64,000 bases of DNA from Epichloe hybrida (Eukaryota > Ascomycota > Sordariomycetes > Hypocreales > Clavicipitaceae): positions 310,001 through 374,000 of the forward strand of contig JAFEKR010000043.1 in the NCBI GenBank assembly GCA_019022495.1, in the 5' to 3' direction. Of this stretch, positions 30,579 to 39,736 are shown one piece after another; position 1 is the stretch's first letter; the number at the start of each line of letters is the position of its first letter. The notes under the pieces are model-generated. The model did not search any database, had not been told where the DNA came from, and saw only the letters and a list, made by a program, of their open reading frames with translations. The position numbers and the translations under genes were made by a program.

Positions 30579-30639
30579 TTTCTCGTATTTCAGTTTTTGG
30601 AGTGTACATTCCTGTCATGATCTTCATGACCTCCGATTG

Positions 30640-31000
30640 GAGCAATTACAAACGTACAAACGTGCCTGCCTTGGCGCGCGGACTGCAACGACGCTGAACA
30701 TGACGAGCAGTATGTATCTCAAACGGATGCATCGGCTTAAGGAGGAGGCTGTAGTCATCCAGCCTCCGCTGCAGGTCAGCAGAGAGCGCGCGAAGGGGCG
30801 ACACAAGGACCGTGGCGCCTTGTCTGTTAGCGTTTGTGATGAGCGTCTAGATCTCGCTCTTGCCGGGCCCTGTGGCAGTAATAATAACCGTATCTCTTTC
30901 TAGCATACTAGTATGGTAATAGCCCTTTAATTAAAATCCCTCGCCCCAAATAATTGCGTGGATGCCGTGAGTGTACGCAGACTAGCGGTGAGGTTGCTTA
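30640..31000 (-). pseudogene. RecQ-like helicase fragment
   Basis: A minus-strand frame reads HGIHAIIWGEGF, LKGYYHTSMLERDTVIITAT, GPGKSEI, then a stop, TLITNANRQGATVLVSPLRA and LSADLQRRLDDYSLL. This matches the Q-motif region, Walker A (TATGPGKS, family TGTGGGKS-like) and motif Ia (VSPLRALSADL) of RecQ-type DNA helicases. The stop after SEI and the loss of every later motif show a fragment. Such helicases recur in fungal subtelomeric and mobile DNA. The assignment rests on short motifs. Confidence 0.5.
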
Positions 31001-31273
31001 TGTAATGGTTCTGCTACCAGGTGGGTCCTAGTTCGCGTTGTGTTATCCTGCTAGTCGGCGTTGGGTCTGAGGTCAAGGTGGGCGATCCGGAGCGTGATAT
31101 CAAGGTTTCTTGTCTATTTTGAGGTCGGACCACATCTCAGTGATGAATAGGTGCTGGGCGCGCGAGGGGCCCTGCGGCGCGATGTAGAGGTCCTAGGCAT
31201 GGCGATGCCGATGATGATGTGTTGAAGGGTTTGTACGTGTACGAAGAATCAAATAACTGGTTGATAATTGTTA
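31001..31273. other. Spacer between helicase fragment and Harbinger element
   Basis: About 270 bases that may include the upstream part of the helicase fragment. It ends in the TTA target of the Harbinger element. No independent gene is seen. Confidence 0.4.
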
Positions 31274-34200
31274 GGGCCTGATCCACGAGCCGGTGCAAAC
31301 TTTGCACCGACATTACAGGGTACAAATTGTATGTGGAGTTATATAGGGCGCCTACTTTGTACTATCGCGGCCTACTTCTATGGCTTTTTTTCACCACCTT
31401 TACATAAGGGGCCTATCGCAATAGCAGATCTTCCCTTCTATAGCTTTAATATAATAGATTTATTTTATTTTACTAGTAAATTATATATAATTTTAATATA
31501 TATTATAACTATATCCTAAAGCACTTAGTTATAGGCATCTAAATCCTCCTAAATTTGCTAGACTAATAATTAAACCCTCTTCTTACTTAAATTACTTCTT
31601 AAAGCTTACTATAAGTATTAGCTTAATAGTAGTAAGATTAGTATTATCTAAGATATCCTTAGAGGCTTTATTCCTATGCTTATAAGGAGATTCCTAAGAT
31701 ATTAGTAGTCTTTAAGTACTATTAAGAACTAATATAAGTAGCTTAAGGGCATTTAGCATGCTTTTTATACTATAGAGAAAAAGACTAGCATAATATATAA
31801 TAAACATAACAGGTAGCTTTATATAAGTAAGTAAACTACTAATTTTATTAACTAAATATATAGAAGGTTTAGTAAATATATTATAGCAAAGCCTTTTATT
31901 ATAAATAAATCTATTATAAGAGAGAAGTAGGCAGAGGTCTTCTTAGGAGATTATAAAGCTAGTAATATAGTTATTAAAGCCTAAGATACTAAAAGCTTTA
32001 CTTCTACTAAAAGGGTATAAGAAAAGTTATTAGAAGATAGCTCTAATAGGTCTAAAGATAATAAAAATAAGACTTAAAGAGAAGGTACTAATACATAATA
32101 CCCTAGTAATAGGGCTTATAATCTTATTAAGCTCCTAGATAAAGAAGATTTACTTAAAGATAATTAGTAGTATTAAAGTTAGTCTTAAACTAATATTATA
32201 GAGTAAAGCACTAATAATATAGCTACTTCCTTAACACTAAACCCACAAAGCTCTTAAATAAGCTCTACTAGGGCTATACCTACTAGATTATAGCTAAATT
32301 TATTACTATAAAGTATATAGAAGCATTAGGCTATAGTATAAGCAAAAGAGCTCTTAGAGGTAGTATCTAATATTCTTAGGCCTTAAATACAGGGCTTAAG
32401 GAGGTATATTATTACCTAAAGAGCTATAGGGGCTAATAATATTAAGAAGGTAGTTAAGGACTATTAATTATATAGTAAAGAGTTTAGAATAAGTATAATT
32501 ATTAGAGTTATATTATAGTTAAAGTAAGATTAACTAAATCCTCTAATTTAGAACTTATTATTATTAAAAGAGGCGAAGAAAGCGTAAATTAAGTTAAATT
32601 TTAGTGTTAATACTATTTACTAGTAGAAGTAAGGCTTTTCATTAAGGTCTGCGGGCCGTGCATATTTATCACTTTTTAACCCATAATATCATTATTATAT
32701 TAGTTAGAATTTTATTAATAACGCTATTAAATTCATTAAATATGTATCTTTTCGTCTATATTACTACTTTACTAAAGCCTCTAAAGCCACTATGCTATCT
32801 TTTTCTAAATTTTATAGCCTATAAGGCCTATAAGAAGTAATAATACTTATGTAGTAGCTATTTTAAGTGCTTTACGCTTATTTATAGGTAATAATTCTTT
32901 CTCTTTTACTTTAAAGTTATATAGCTCCTTTCCCTATAACTTAATAAAGTTAGAGAGGGCTATAATAGCATAGATTATCTTAATTTATATAAGAAATTTA
33001 TACTTAGTAGTGCTATAGTAAATTATCTTTTACTTTTACTTATATTACCTAAAATAACACTCTATAACCGCTTGTAATTATACATACTAGAAGTTAAAGA
33101 GCTCCTTCTTGTTATTAGGGTACTTATAAGCTTCCCTCTAGTCTTATAAATAATATTAAACCCTTAAAAACAGCGTAATAAGGCCGTGATATAAGCTAAA
33201 TCCTAAGTTACTAAGATAAAATTAGCCTTAAGGGATTATAAAGAACTTTAAGAACGCTATCTATAATAAGGTACTATTATTAATAGAATCTTTAGTGCTT
33301 ACTAGTATATAGAGGAATAATTCCTTAAAGCTTATAGCTACTAGTATATTTTATAAGATATTATTCTTCCTTAACTAGTATCTCTGCTACTAATTTAGTA
33401 AAATAAATACTAGTATATATATGCTATTAATAGCACTAATTATACTATTAAATTAAAGGAACTTCTTATTTAGCTTTATAAATAGTAAGACTAACTGTGG
33501 CTTTAGCTAATAAATAAAGACTATATATAAATACCTTATTAGATTAATAAGCTTATAAAAAATTTAAGATACTAATGCTTAGGATAGTAGAAATTAAGAC
33601 CCTATATTCCTCTATAGCTTATTATACGCATAAATCTATAAGAAGATTATTACCTTCTGCTTAATTAATTAATATTATAAAGAGCTTACTAAGGTATTAA
33701 TATAAAGCTAGTTATAGAGCTTAAGGAAGATCTCCCTTAGCATCTAATAGAGGATTTCGAATTCCTTCTTTAATATAGATTAAAGGATATATTTATAAAG
33801 CTCCTATAATACTATTAGTAATGCCTAGGCGCCTCTAAGGCTAAGGAGGGTATTATAAGTATTATTATTATAGTTAATATGCTTATAGAGGCAATATAGC
33901 CTATATAGGGCTCTTTATAGTAAGCCTAGCTTTTAAAAACACTATAAAATTAATATTATAAGCTAAAGGTTATTATTAGTATCTTTATCTATAATAAATT
34001 AATTAATTAAGAGGTTATAGACCCTAAGAAACATTATTATAGCTTATAGCTAGGTATAAACTTTGCACTAGTGTAAACTTTACCTAGGTATAATATAAAG
34101 TATATGGTTTATACCTAGAAAATAGTAGAATTTGCTTTTTTCTTAGTATCTAAGCCTATTATAGGTATTTATATAGCCCTAGTTAAAAAGATATATTATA

Positions 34201-34343
34201 AATAAGGGTGGTTGTGGTGTTTATATAATTTAGATAAAGTTCTATAAATTTCTATGGATCTTGGCTAATAAAAATGGCTAGCGCGTCCGCTTATGTGCAT
34301 TTTGCACTCGTGTAAAGTTTGCACTGGCTCGTGGATCAGGCCC
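31274..34343. mobile_element. Full-length but decayed PIF/Harbinger DNA transposon, 3.07 kb
   Basis: Terminal inverted repeats identical in plan to the MITE at 15339-15726 (GGGCCTGATCCACGAGCC at the left end, its complement at the right) with TTA flanks at 31271-31273 and 34344-34346. The interior is very TpA-rich. The minus strand at about 33.0-33.56 kb holds a HARBI1-like transposase remnant. The left half (31.5-32.6 kb) may have held the second (Myb-like) ORF usual for this superfamily, but no motif is readable. Confidence 0.93.
33010..33560 (-). pseudogene. Harbinger (HARBI1/DDE_Tnp_4-type) transposase remnant
   Basis: Minus-strand translation gives pieces separated by stops: STKDSINNSTLL, IAFLKFFIIP, FYLSNLGFSLYHGLITLF, REAYKYPNNKKELFNF, then LQAVIECYFR. 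They align in order with the DDE region of Harbinger transposases: the ADAGY-like strand, the PYRG-like region, then PxNxKELFNxRH and the xNVIERxFGVLK helix. Arg codons appear as TAG or TAA and the second catalytic Asp as Asn, as expected after repeat-induced point mutation. It cannot be functional. Confidence 0.8.
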
Positions 34344-34346
34344 TTA

Positions 34347-35985
34347 ACGAGGAAGAAATCCACCGTCCATTTCTGCAGTGGGGTGGAGCTCGCTCCTTTC
34401 CCCTTGTCACATGTCACGTGACGTAGGATGCCTTTGTGCCCACAGTCAGTAGCTCAGACAAGAGCAGAAAACAACTTTTAATTTCCTACACACTCACATC
34501 CCTCCTGCGTGGGAGCTCTGTATCATCTGCTAGCGAGTCTAGTTTGGAAACTTGGGCGTCTTTCAAAATCCGGTTGAGCGTTTGCGAAACCTATCGCTCT
34601 TTTGGCACAGTTCTTGTGATACTTCGAAGCGACTTCACAAGCTCCTGAGCCATGTTTTGACCTGCTAAGTTTGAAACCGTGGAGGGGACTGACGTGAATG
34701 TGTATGTCGCAATGGTGTCCAAAGTCTGTCACTGTCTAAAAATAGTGGTCCACTAAACTCCAAACTAAAGAAGTTTTTTCTTGCTAGTCTCCTGGTCCTA
34801 CTCAGCTTCACAGGACACAAGCCACCCCTTTTGGCAGCCGTTGGTCAACGTGACAAGAGAATAGATGCATCTGTGGGCTTTCGCCAGATGGGCCGACGGC
34901 CTCCTTGGCCATGTTAAATGTGACTATGGGGTCCACGTCTCGCTGCGAAGCATCAAGGGCGGGATAAAAAAAAAGTGGTCATCATCTTCTCGGGGCCCGT
35001 GGCAGTCAATAAAAACCCACAAGACATGGTGGAAGAGATATTCAATGTGCAAAAGAAACTGGTCCTATTTAGTCTCGTAGGAAACAATCTACCTCTGGCG
35101 GCAGCCAACGGCCTCTCTCGCCATGTCGAATGTAACGCAGGCTATTGAGAGTGAGCTCAAAAGAATGATGATTGTGTTCTCGGGGCCCACACTGGTCGAT
35201 GAAAGATCCTGTTGCACGAAAAAAGAGGCGCAGCCGACTGGTCACTAATTTGTGCGTGAATCATCCCCTATATGCCTTGCGACAGATCCAGGAAGGGTGA
35301 TGGAAGAAATGACGACTTGGCCCGGGAGGCCCTTGAGGTCTGACTGGTTTCTTAGGACTGACGAGTCCCTTGGCGATACCTGTGAAGGGTCGTGAAAGGA
35401 TGCAGGCGGTGGCAAAGAGTGATCAGAAGAGAAGATGAAGATGAATTGCTCTCTAGAAATTCCCGGAATCGAATAGAGGGAAAAGGGAAGCTTATCATAA
35501 GCTTCAAATCTATCAACAAGTGAATCTAGGTCTTCAAACGAAGCCTACGATGAAACGCGACAACAAACGCGATGCGGGAATCTGCATCATCAAACGAAGG
35601 GGGATGACGGGAGTGATGCCTTAGATTTGGAGCTTCGATGTGAGCCTGCGATATCCTCAACGAGGGTCTTACGTTGATTTTTTACTTCTCTAATAATCAA
35701 GACATTGTTACTCTGCGGGAGCGTGAGAGTCATGGTCGAGAAGTAATCTAAGGAGACTATGAGATTATTGCCAATACAAACAGACTAGGGCAAGGCAAGT
35801 AATCAGGGCATCGTCAATATTCAATTTAAGAAAACACGAGGAACAATCCGTACATAGCTCAACCTGCAAAAATACCGCCTCCCCCCCAATTAGACCAGAT
35901 TGACTGATGAAAGCACATATCAAGCAAAACAAATCAACGCAGTCATATGAAATCCAAGCACCGCAGCGCGACTAGAGTGCCACCA
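34347..35985. other. Intergenic stretch with a weak internal duplication
   Basis: 1.64 kb without a convincing gene. Two segments (about 34880-35000 and 35090-35190) resemble each other: ACGGCCTC..TCGCCATGT-like text and TTCTCGGGGCCC occur in both. A plus-strand frame of about 75 codons between 34923 and 35150 (including VVIIFSGPVAVN and NNLPLAAANGLSRHVEC) may be a relic of an unknown gene. A TTCTAG/GAAGCTT-rich part near 35450-35530 shows nothing else. Confidence 0.4.
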
Positions 35986-37563
35986 TCACATCCAACTGAC
36001 CCTGACTTGAACCTTGCCATATTCGCCGGTCATATTGAACGACTGCGATTGAAAAAGCTGAGGAGCAAAGGTCCAAGATCCCGAGGCGATTTCATCGTCG
36101 GCCGAGAGAGAATCATGATCAAACAAATTGACGTGAATGTAAAGTCTTGCATCCATGGGCACAGCCAGATTTGACCTCGCCAGAGGAATCGGCTGGCCCG
36201 GGCTCACTTTGGCGGTTTGGGCATTCGAGGTGTGTAAAAGATCAATCTGGGTGTCGTAGGCAGAAGAGTTGGCAAAGACCCATCCATAGACATTGGCAGG
36301 GTCTTCGTCATCGCCGTTGATCAGAATCAACTCGATCTGCGCCTCTGCAGCGTTGCTCAAGACGACGTAGCTGATCGCCAGGGCCCCGTCCCTACCACTG
36401 ACAGTATCAGTTCGGACGGTGCCAAGCACATTCGTTGGGTCGTAGGCATTCCACCCAGTCACGCCCACGCTGATTTGATCGTCCCGGGTCAAGACGTCGT
36501 AGTCAAGGACGTTGAAATTGAAATTAAAGTCTCCAGCGGCCGAAATGGCTCGTTGGGGGCCGGTCAACTTCAGTTTGTCGTTTACCGAGATTTGCTGATA
36601 ATCTGTTTGCTGATGCTGGAAAAGGGCGTAGCCTCGCATGGCATCTGTTGCTGTAATTGAACCATACGCCTCTACTGAGCTTCCCCGACTGAGGCTTGTG
36701 CACTGTATGGAGAAGACCTCTACCAGAGGTCTCCCATCAAGGACCAGGGCACCCGATGCTGCAGCCGCGGCCGCAGCTGGGGCTGGAGCCGATGCCATTT
36801 CGACTTCTCTGCGAGACCTGGGGCTCGCTGAACCACCCGCGTTCTGGCGCAGCAAGATGGCAATGACAGTAATGGCCTGTGCTAGAGTATCAATTTGCAT
36901 ACCATTCGGCACCTGGAGCTGGAATGGTGCCTGCGGAAAGTTGTCTGAACGGAGGATTGCGTTGGAAACAAGACCCCAGCCGTTCTCAAAATCCAGCATC
37001 TGTGAGCTGGGTATGAGTCCCCCTGTGGTGTAGGTACTGCCAATCTGGTTGCTTATCCAGGAGAACCGTGTAGACTCGCACACCATCTGTATGACAATGA
37101 TCAGTGCTCGAGCTCTCGCAACGTTATCCCCAGAAGTTGCGAGATCGTTGACAGCCGTGTTGAGCGGGGCCTGGCCGAGGCGGATTTGATCTCTATCTTC
37201 CCCAGCAACCCTTGTCAGGCCCATGTAGTTCCCTGTGAACAGCAGGAACTCAGACCCGGTGACAAGATGCAGGTCTCCGCCGTTCGCAAACTCAAACCAT
37301 TGCACACCCGCCTCGTTGCGGTATGCTTCAAGATAGAGGTTGTCTCTACGAAGTCTGAGCCGGACAGCGGCCTGAGCAGTGCGCAGTACCACGTCAAAAA
37401 ATCGTGTTGGTGGGTTGACTTGGGGGAACAGAACGGGAATTGAATGAGATAGGTTATTGGGATCTGCAGCGCGTGTACGGATCTGAGCGATGAAGCTTCG
37501 ATATCCGTCTCCGGAGCTGGCCACAAGAAACACCACCTCGAAGTCGACTGGTGCGGCAGCCAT
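35986..37563 (-). CDS. Ribosome-inactivating-protein-like rRNA N-glycosidase with C-terminal DUF6598-like region
   Basis: Intronless gene for 525 residues. Residues about 6-240 match the ribosome-inactivating protein family (Pfam RIP), enzymes that remove an adenine from the sarcin-ricin loop of large-subunit rRNA. All expected active-site positions are present: Tyr77 in NLYLEAY, Tyr113 in TGNYMGL, Glu163 and Arg166 in QMVCESTRF, and Trp196 in NGWGLVSNAI. An Ala/Pro linker (about 255-270) leads to residues about 278-525, two beta-rich segments with VEVFSIQ, VEAYGSITATD, LTGPQRAI and paired D-x-L-x-x-DD-x-I motifs. This region resembles DUF6598, known mainly from grass proteins where it is sometimes joined to RIP domains. 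There is no signal peptide and no lectin chain, so it is type-I-like and probably cytosolic or released unconventionally. It sits between transposon fossils. Function in defence against grazers or competitors is inference. Confidence 0.88.
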   Translation of the reverse strand: MAAAPVDFEVVFLVASSGDGYRSFIAQIRTRAADPNNLSHSIPVLFPQVNPPTRFFDVVLRTAQAAVRLRLRRDNLYLEAYRNEAGVQWFEFANGGDLHLVTGSEFLLFTGNYMGLTRVAGEDRDQIRLGQAPLNTAVNDLATSGDNVARARALIIVIQMVCESTRFSWISNQIGSTYTTGGLIPSSQMLDFENGWGLVSNAILRSDNFPQAPFQLQVPNGMQIDTLAQAITVIAILLRQNAGGSASPRSRREVEMASAPAPAAAAAAASGALVLDGRPLVEVFSIQCTSLSRGSSVEAYGSITATDAMRGYALFQHQQTDYQQISVNDKLKLTGPQRAISAAGDFNFNFNVLDYDVLTRDDQISVGVTGWNAYDPTNVLGTVRTDTVSGRDGALAISYVVLSNAAEAQIELILINGDDEDPANVYGWVFANSSAYDTQIDLLHTSNAQTAKVSPGQPIPLARSNLAVPMDARLYIHVNLFDHDSLSADDEIASGSWTFAPQLFQSQSFNMTGEYGKVQVRVSWM

Positions 37564-38379
37564 TGAGGATATATATGTAGATGGGTGGGTGGGGGTGAGT
37601 GAGTGAGTATTTACTATTTGATGTGATCAGGGACAGAATTGGATATTGAATAAATGAGATGATCGTAGGTCGCCAAGTAAGTTTTCTCTAGCCAGATAAT
37701 TCGGAGAAAAGAACGACTAATAAGTACCAGCTTCAGTAGTAAGTACTGGAAGCCCGATCGCGTCCTCTTGCCATTGAATTGAAGCCTTATCAGCCCCCAT
37801 CAGGCTCTTACGATATTCCGTTGTATGTATGCAGTGATGCATCACACATATTCTGCACACTTTGGCCTGAACCTTCCCTTTTCCTCTTTGCCTGCTTCAG
37901 CCACCACCGCATGTGTAACGCAATAAAGCAAGGGGAGAAAATGCAATGAAGCAGTGGGCTCGTAGCATTTCATAAGAAAATCCACTTGCTGAAACATATC
38001 TGTCCATCTTCTTCATTATGAACAGTGACCATTTACACCATGGACTCATTTGTATGCTATTATTGCATGCTATTTTTTCTTGGCAACAAGCTTTGGTCTT
38101 GCCTTGTCAAGCTCGCATTCGTGTGGCATTCTTGAACTCTTGCGTCGGCGAATTGAAGGTGTCTGACCGACTGATCACGGCATCTTAAAGTGCTTACAAC
38201 TTCACACAAGCTGACCATGCCCCCAGTTGAAAACCTGACCAGTAACACAACAGCTTGAGACTTACACAAAATGACGAGCGGGGTTGGCTTCAAGTGAGAT
38301 GTTGTACAATACACCTCCTGATCTATTTTACAAGTCTACAGAGCAGGAGTATTTAAGCGAATCAGACGTCAGCTAGGAA
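37564..38379. other. Promoter side of the RIP-like gene and spacer
   Basis: About 815 bases. A GGTGGGTGGGGGTGAGTGAGTGAG tract lies just upstream of the RIP-like start (37583-37606). No other gene or repeat is seen. Confidence 0.45.
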
Positions 38380-38736
38380 TTGAAAGAACAGGGGTCAGGA
38401 TTGACAGGTACCTTGAATTATTACGGACTATTTACGAAAAAAATAATGTATCTTTTCGTGGCGCTTAATACGCAAGGAGTCGTCCTCTGGCAAGGCAGTA
38501 ATTTGATAATCTATGCTGCAAAGTGGGAAGGGTCCCTTGCCCGGAAATTGAAAAGGATTGGGTCTCACCGCCGAGAAGTTGACATCAGCGACGCGATAGA
38601 AATCCTAGCACACATGGTTAATGAACATGGCGGGCCTCTGACCTGGGGCGCTATAGAATCTCGGGACGAAATTATGTATACACCACTGGATAATAATGCA
38701 ATTACATGTGTCGCGAAGGCATACATAGAACGATAG
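38380..38736 (+). CDS. Hypothetical protein, 118 aa
   Basis: I do not recognise this gene. A single plus-strand ORF of 118 residues has an amphipathic, protein-like composition: MYLFVALNTQGVVLWQGSNL, IIYAAKWEGSLARKLKRIG, then EVDISDAIEILAHMVNEHGG and a C-terminal AITCVAKAYIER. The K-R-I..DISDAIEIL arrangement recalls the C-terminal helices of small nucleotidyltransferase-like proteins, but no catalytic motif is visible. It may be the last exon of a larger or decayed gene. The reading frame could equally be a chance ORF in accessory DNA. Confidence 0.35.
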   Translation: MKEQGSGLTGTLNYYGLFTKKIMYLFVALNTQGVVLWQGSNLIIYAAKWEGSLARKLKRIGSHRREVDISDAIEILAHMVNEHGGPLTWGAIESRDEIMYTPLDNNAITCVAKAYIER

Positions 38737-38806
38737 GGATCACCAGGGATTACCAGTTAAGCACAGTGGCTTAGTTCGTTTTTCTCGTATAATTCAGCCT
38801 CCAACT

Positions 38807-39502
38807 TCAGACGCAATATAGATAGCCCATGGGCGCTTGGATATTTCTCTTCAAGAAATTTGGATCCGCACTTTCGTTATTGTTCGGTCGCAAATTAAGT
38901 CTCTCGGGCAAAGGTTTGACTCTCTCGGTCCATCTGGGTAATGTTTCAAGCCCGCCATGATCAGAGCCGGCATTCTGTGTTCCGCCTCGCCTAAGTCCCT
39001 GTTCCAGCTTCCAATTGAACGCATCAACGAGTGCCTCAGCGAAACTTGCTAATAGGGCATATCGAACGGGATCGGAGTCTTGAGGATCAGGCATTTCGGA
39101 TAGCTTCCAGGCCGCTTCAGTGTGGGAGAAGAAATAGTCGGATTCATAGCTTAACATGAGGATATTGCCCACACAAAGGTCCTCATAAAGGCGGTAGAGA
39201 GAGCAGAGCGGCGTGTCGCGTATGCGGAAAAGGGGGATACTGTGGAGCTGTAGTATATTAGGTTGAATAAGGATTCGACCTCTGTCTGCTGCAAGCTGAG
39301 CAGGCTGCTTAGGGGAAGGGAGTGGAAAATGCCAGGGCAATGGACACAATAGTCTGAACAAAATGTTACGACGATGTGAGCACCTTTTTAGGCGACGAAG
39401 TGACGCCCGAAGCTTGAGTGGACTTTGAGGTAGCTGCATTGTAACCAAATTGCGGAAAGGTGAAGTGGGTGGAGCGTCGCAGTATGTATACAGCAACGTC
39501 AC
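38807..39502 (-). CDS. Hypothetical fungal protein, 231 aa
   Basis: I do not recognise the family. The N-terminal about 65 residues are basic and Leu/Pro-rich (possible leader or UTR). The region from IQPNILQLHSIPLFRIRDTP through LYEDLCVGNILMLSYESDYF, then DSDPVRYALLASFAEALVDAFNWKLEQG, looks like a conserved helical domain. The C-terminus ends YLYCV. A later ATG at about residue 22 (MQLPQSPLKL) could be the real start. It sits in the accessory stretch between the RIP-like gene and the DUF3435 fossil, and may be partial. Confidence 0.42.
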   Translation of the reverse strand: MTLLYTYCDAPPTSPFRNLVTMQLPQSPLKLRASLRRLKRCSHRRNILFRLLCPLPWHFPLPSPKQPAQLAADRGRILIQPNILQLHSIPLFRIRDTPLCSLYRLYEDLCVGNILMLSYESDYFFSHTEAAWKLSEMPDPQDSDPVRYALLASFAEALVDAFNWKLEQGLRRGGTQNAGSDHGGLETLPRWTERVKPLPERLNLRPNNNESADPNFLKRNIQAPMGYLYCV

Positions 39503-39736
39503 GTTAAAAGAGTGGGACTAGGGGATTATAGATTATCCGACTTTGCTTATTAATACCTGGAAATAAATGGGCGCCCACCATTAGTGGTAGTCGCCAAATA
39601 AATGCCACACGAAAATTAAGAGACAAAAAAGGTGCATGCACAGAAAGAGATTTGCGGTAGCAGAGGAGATACATAGAGAGGGGTTACTAAAACCGAGGCC
39701 GGTCTTGTGTCTCAATCTGTTCTTGCCTCGATTTAC

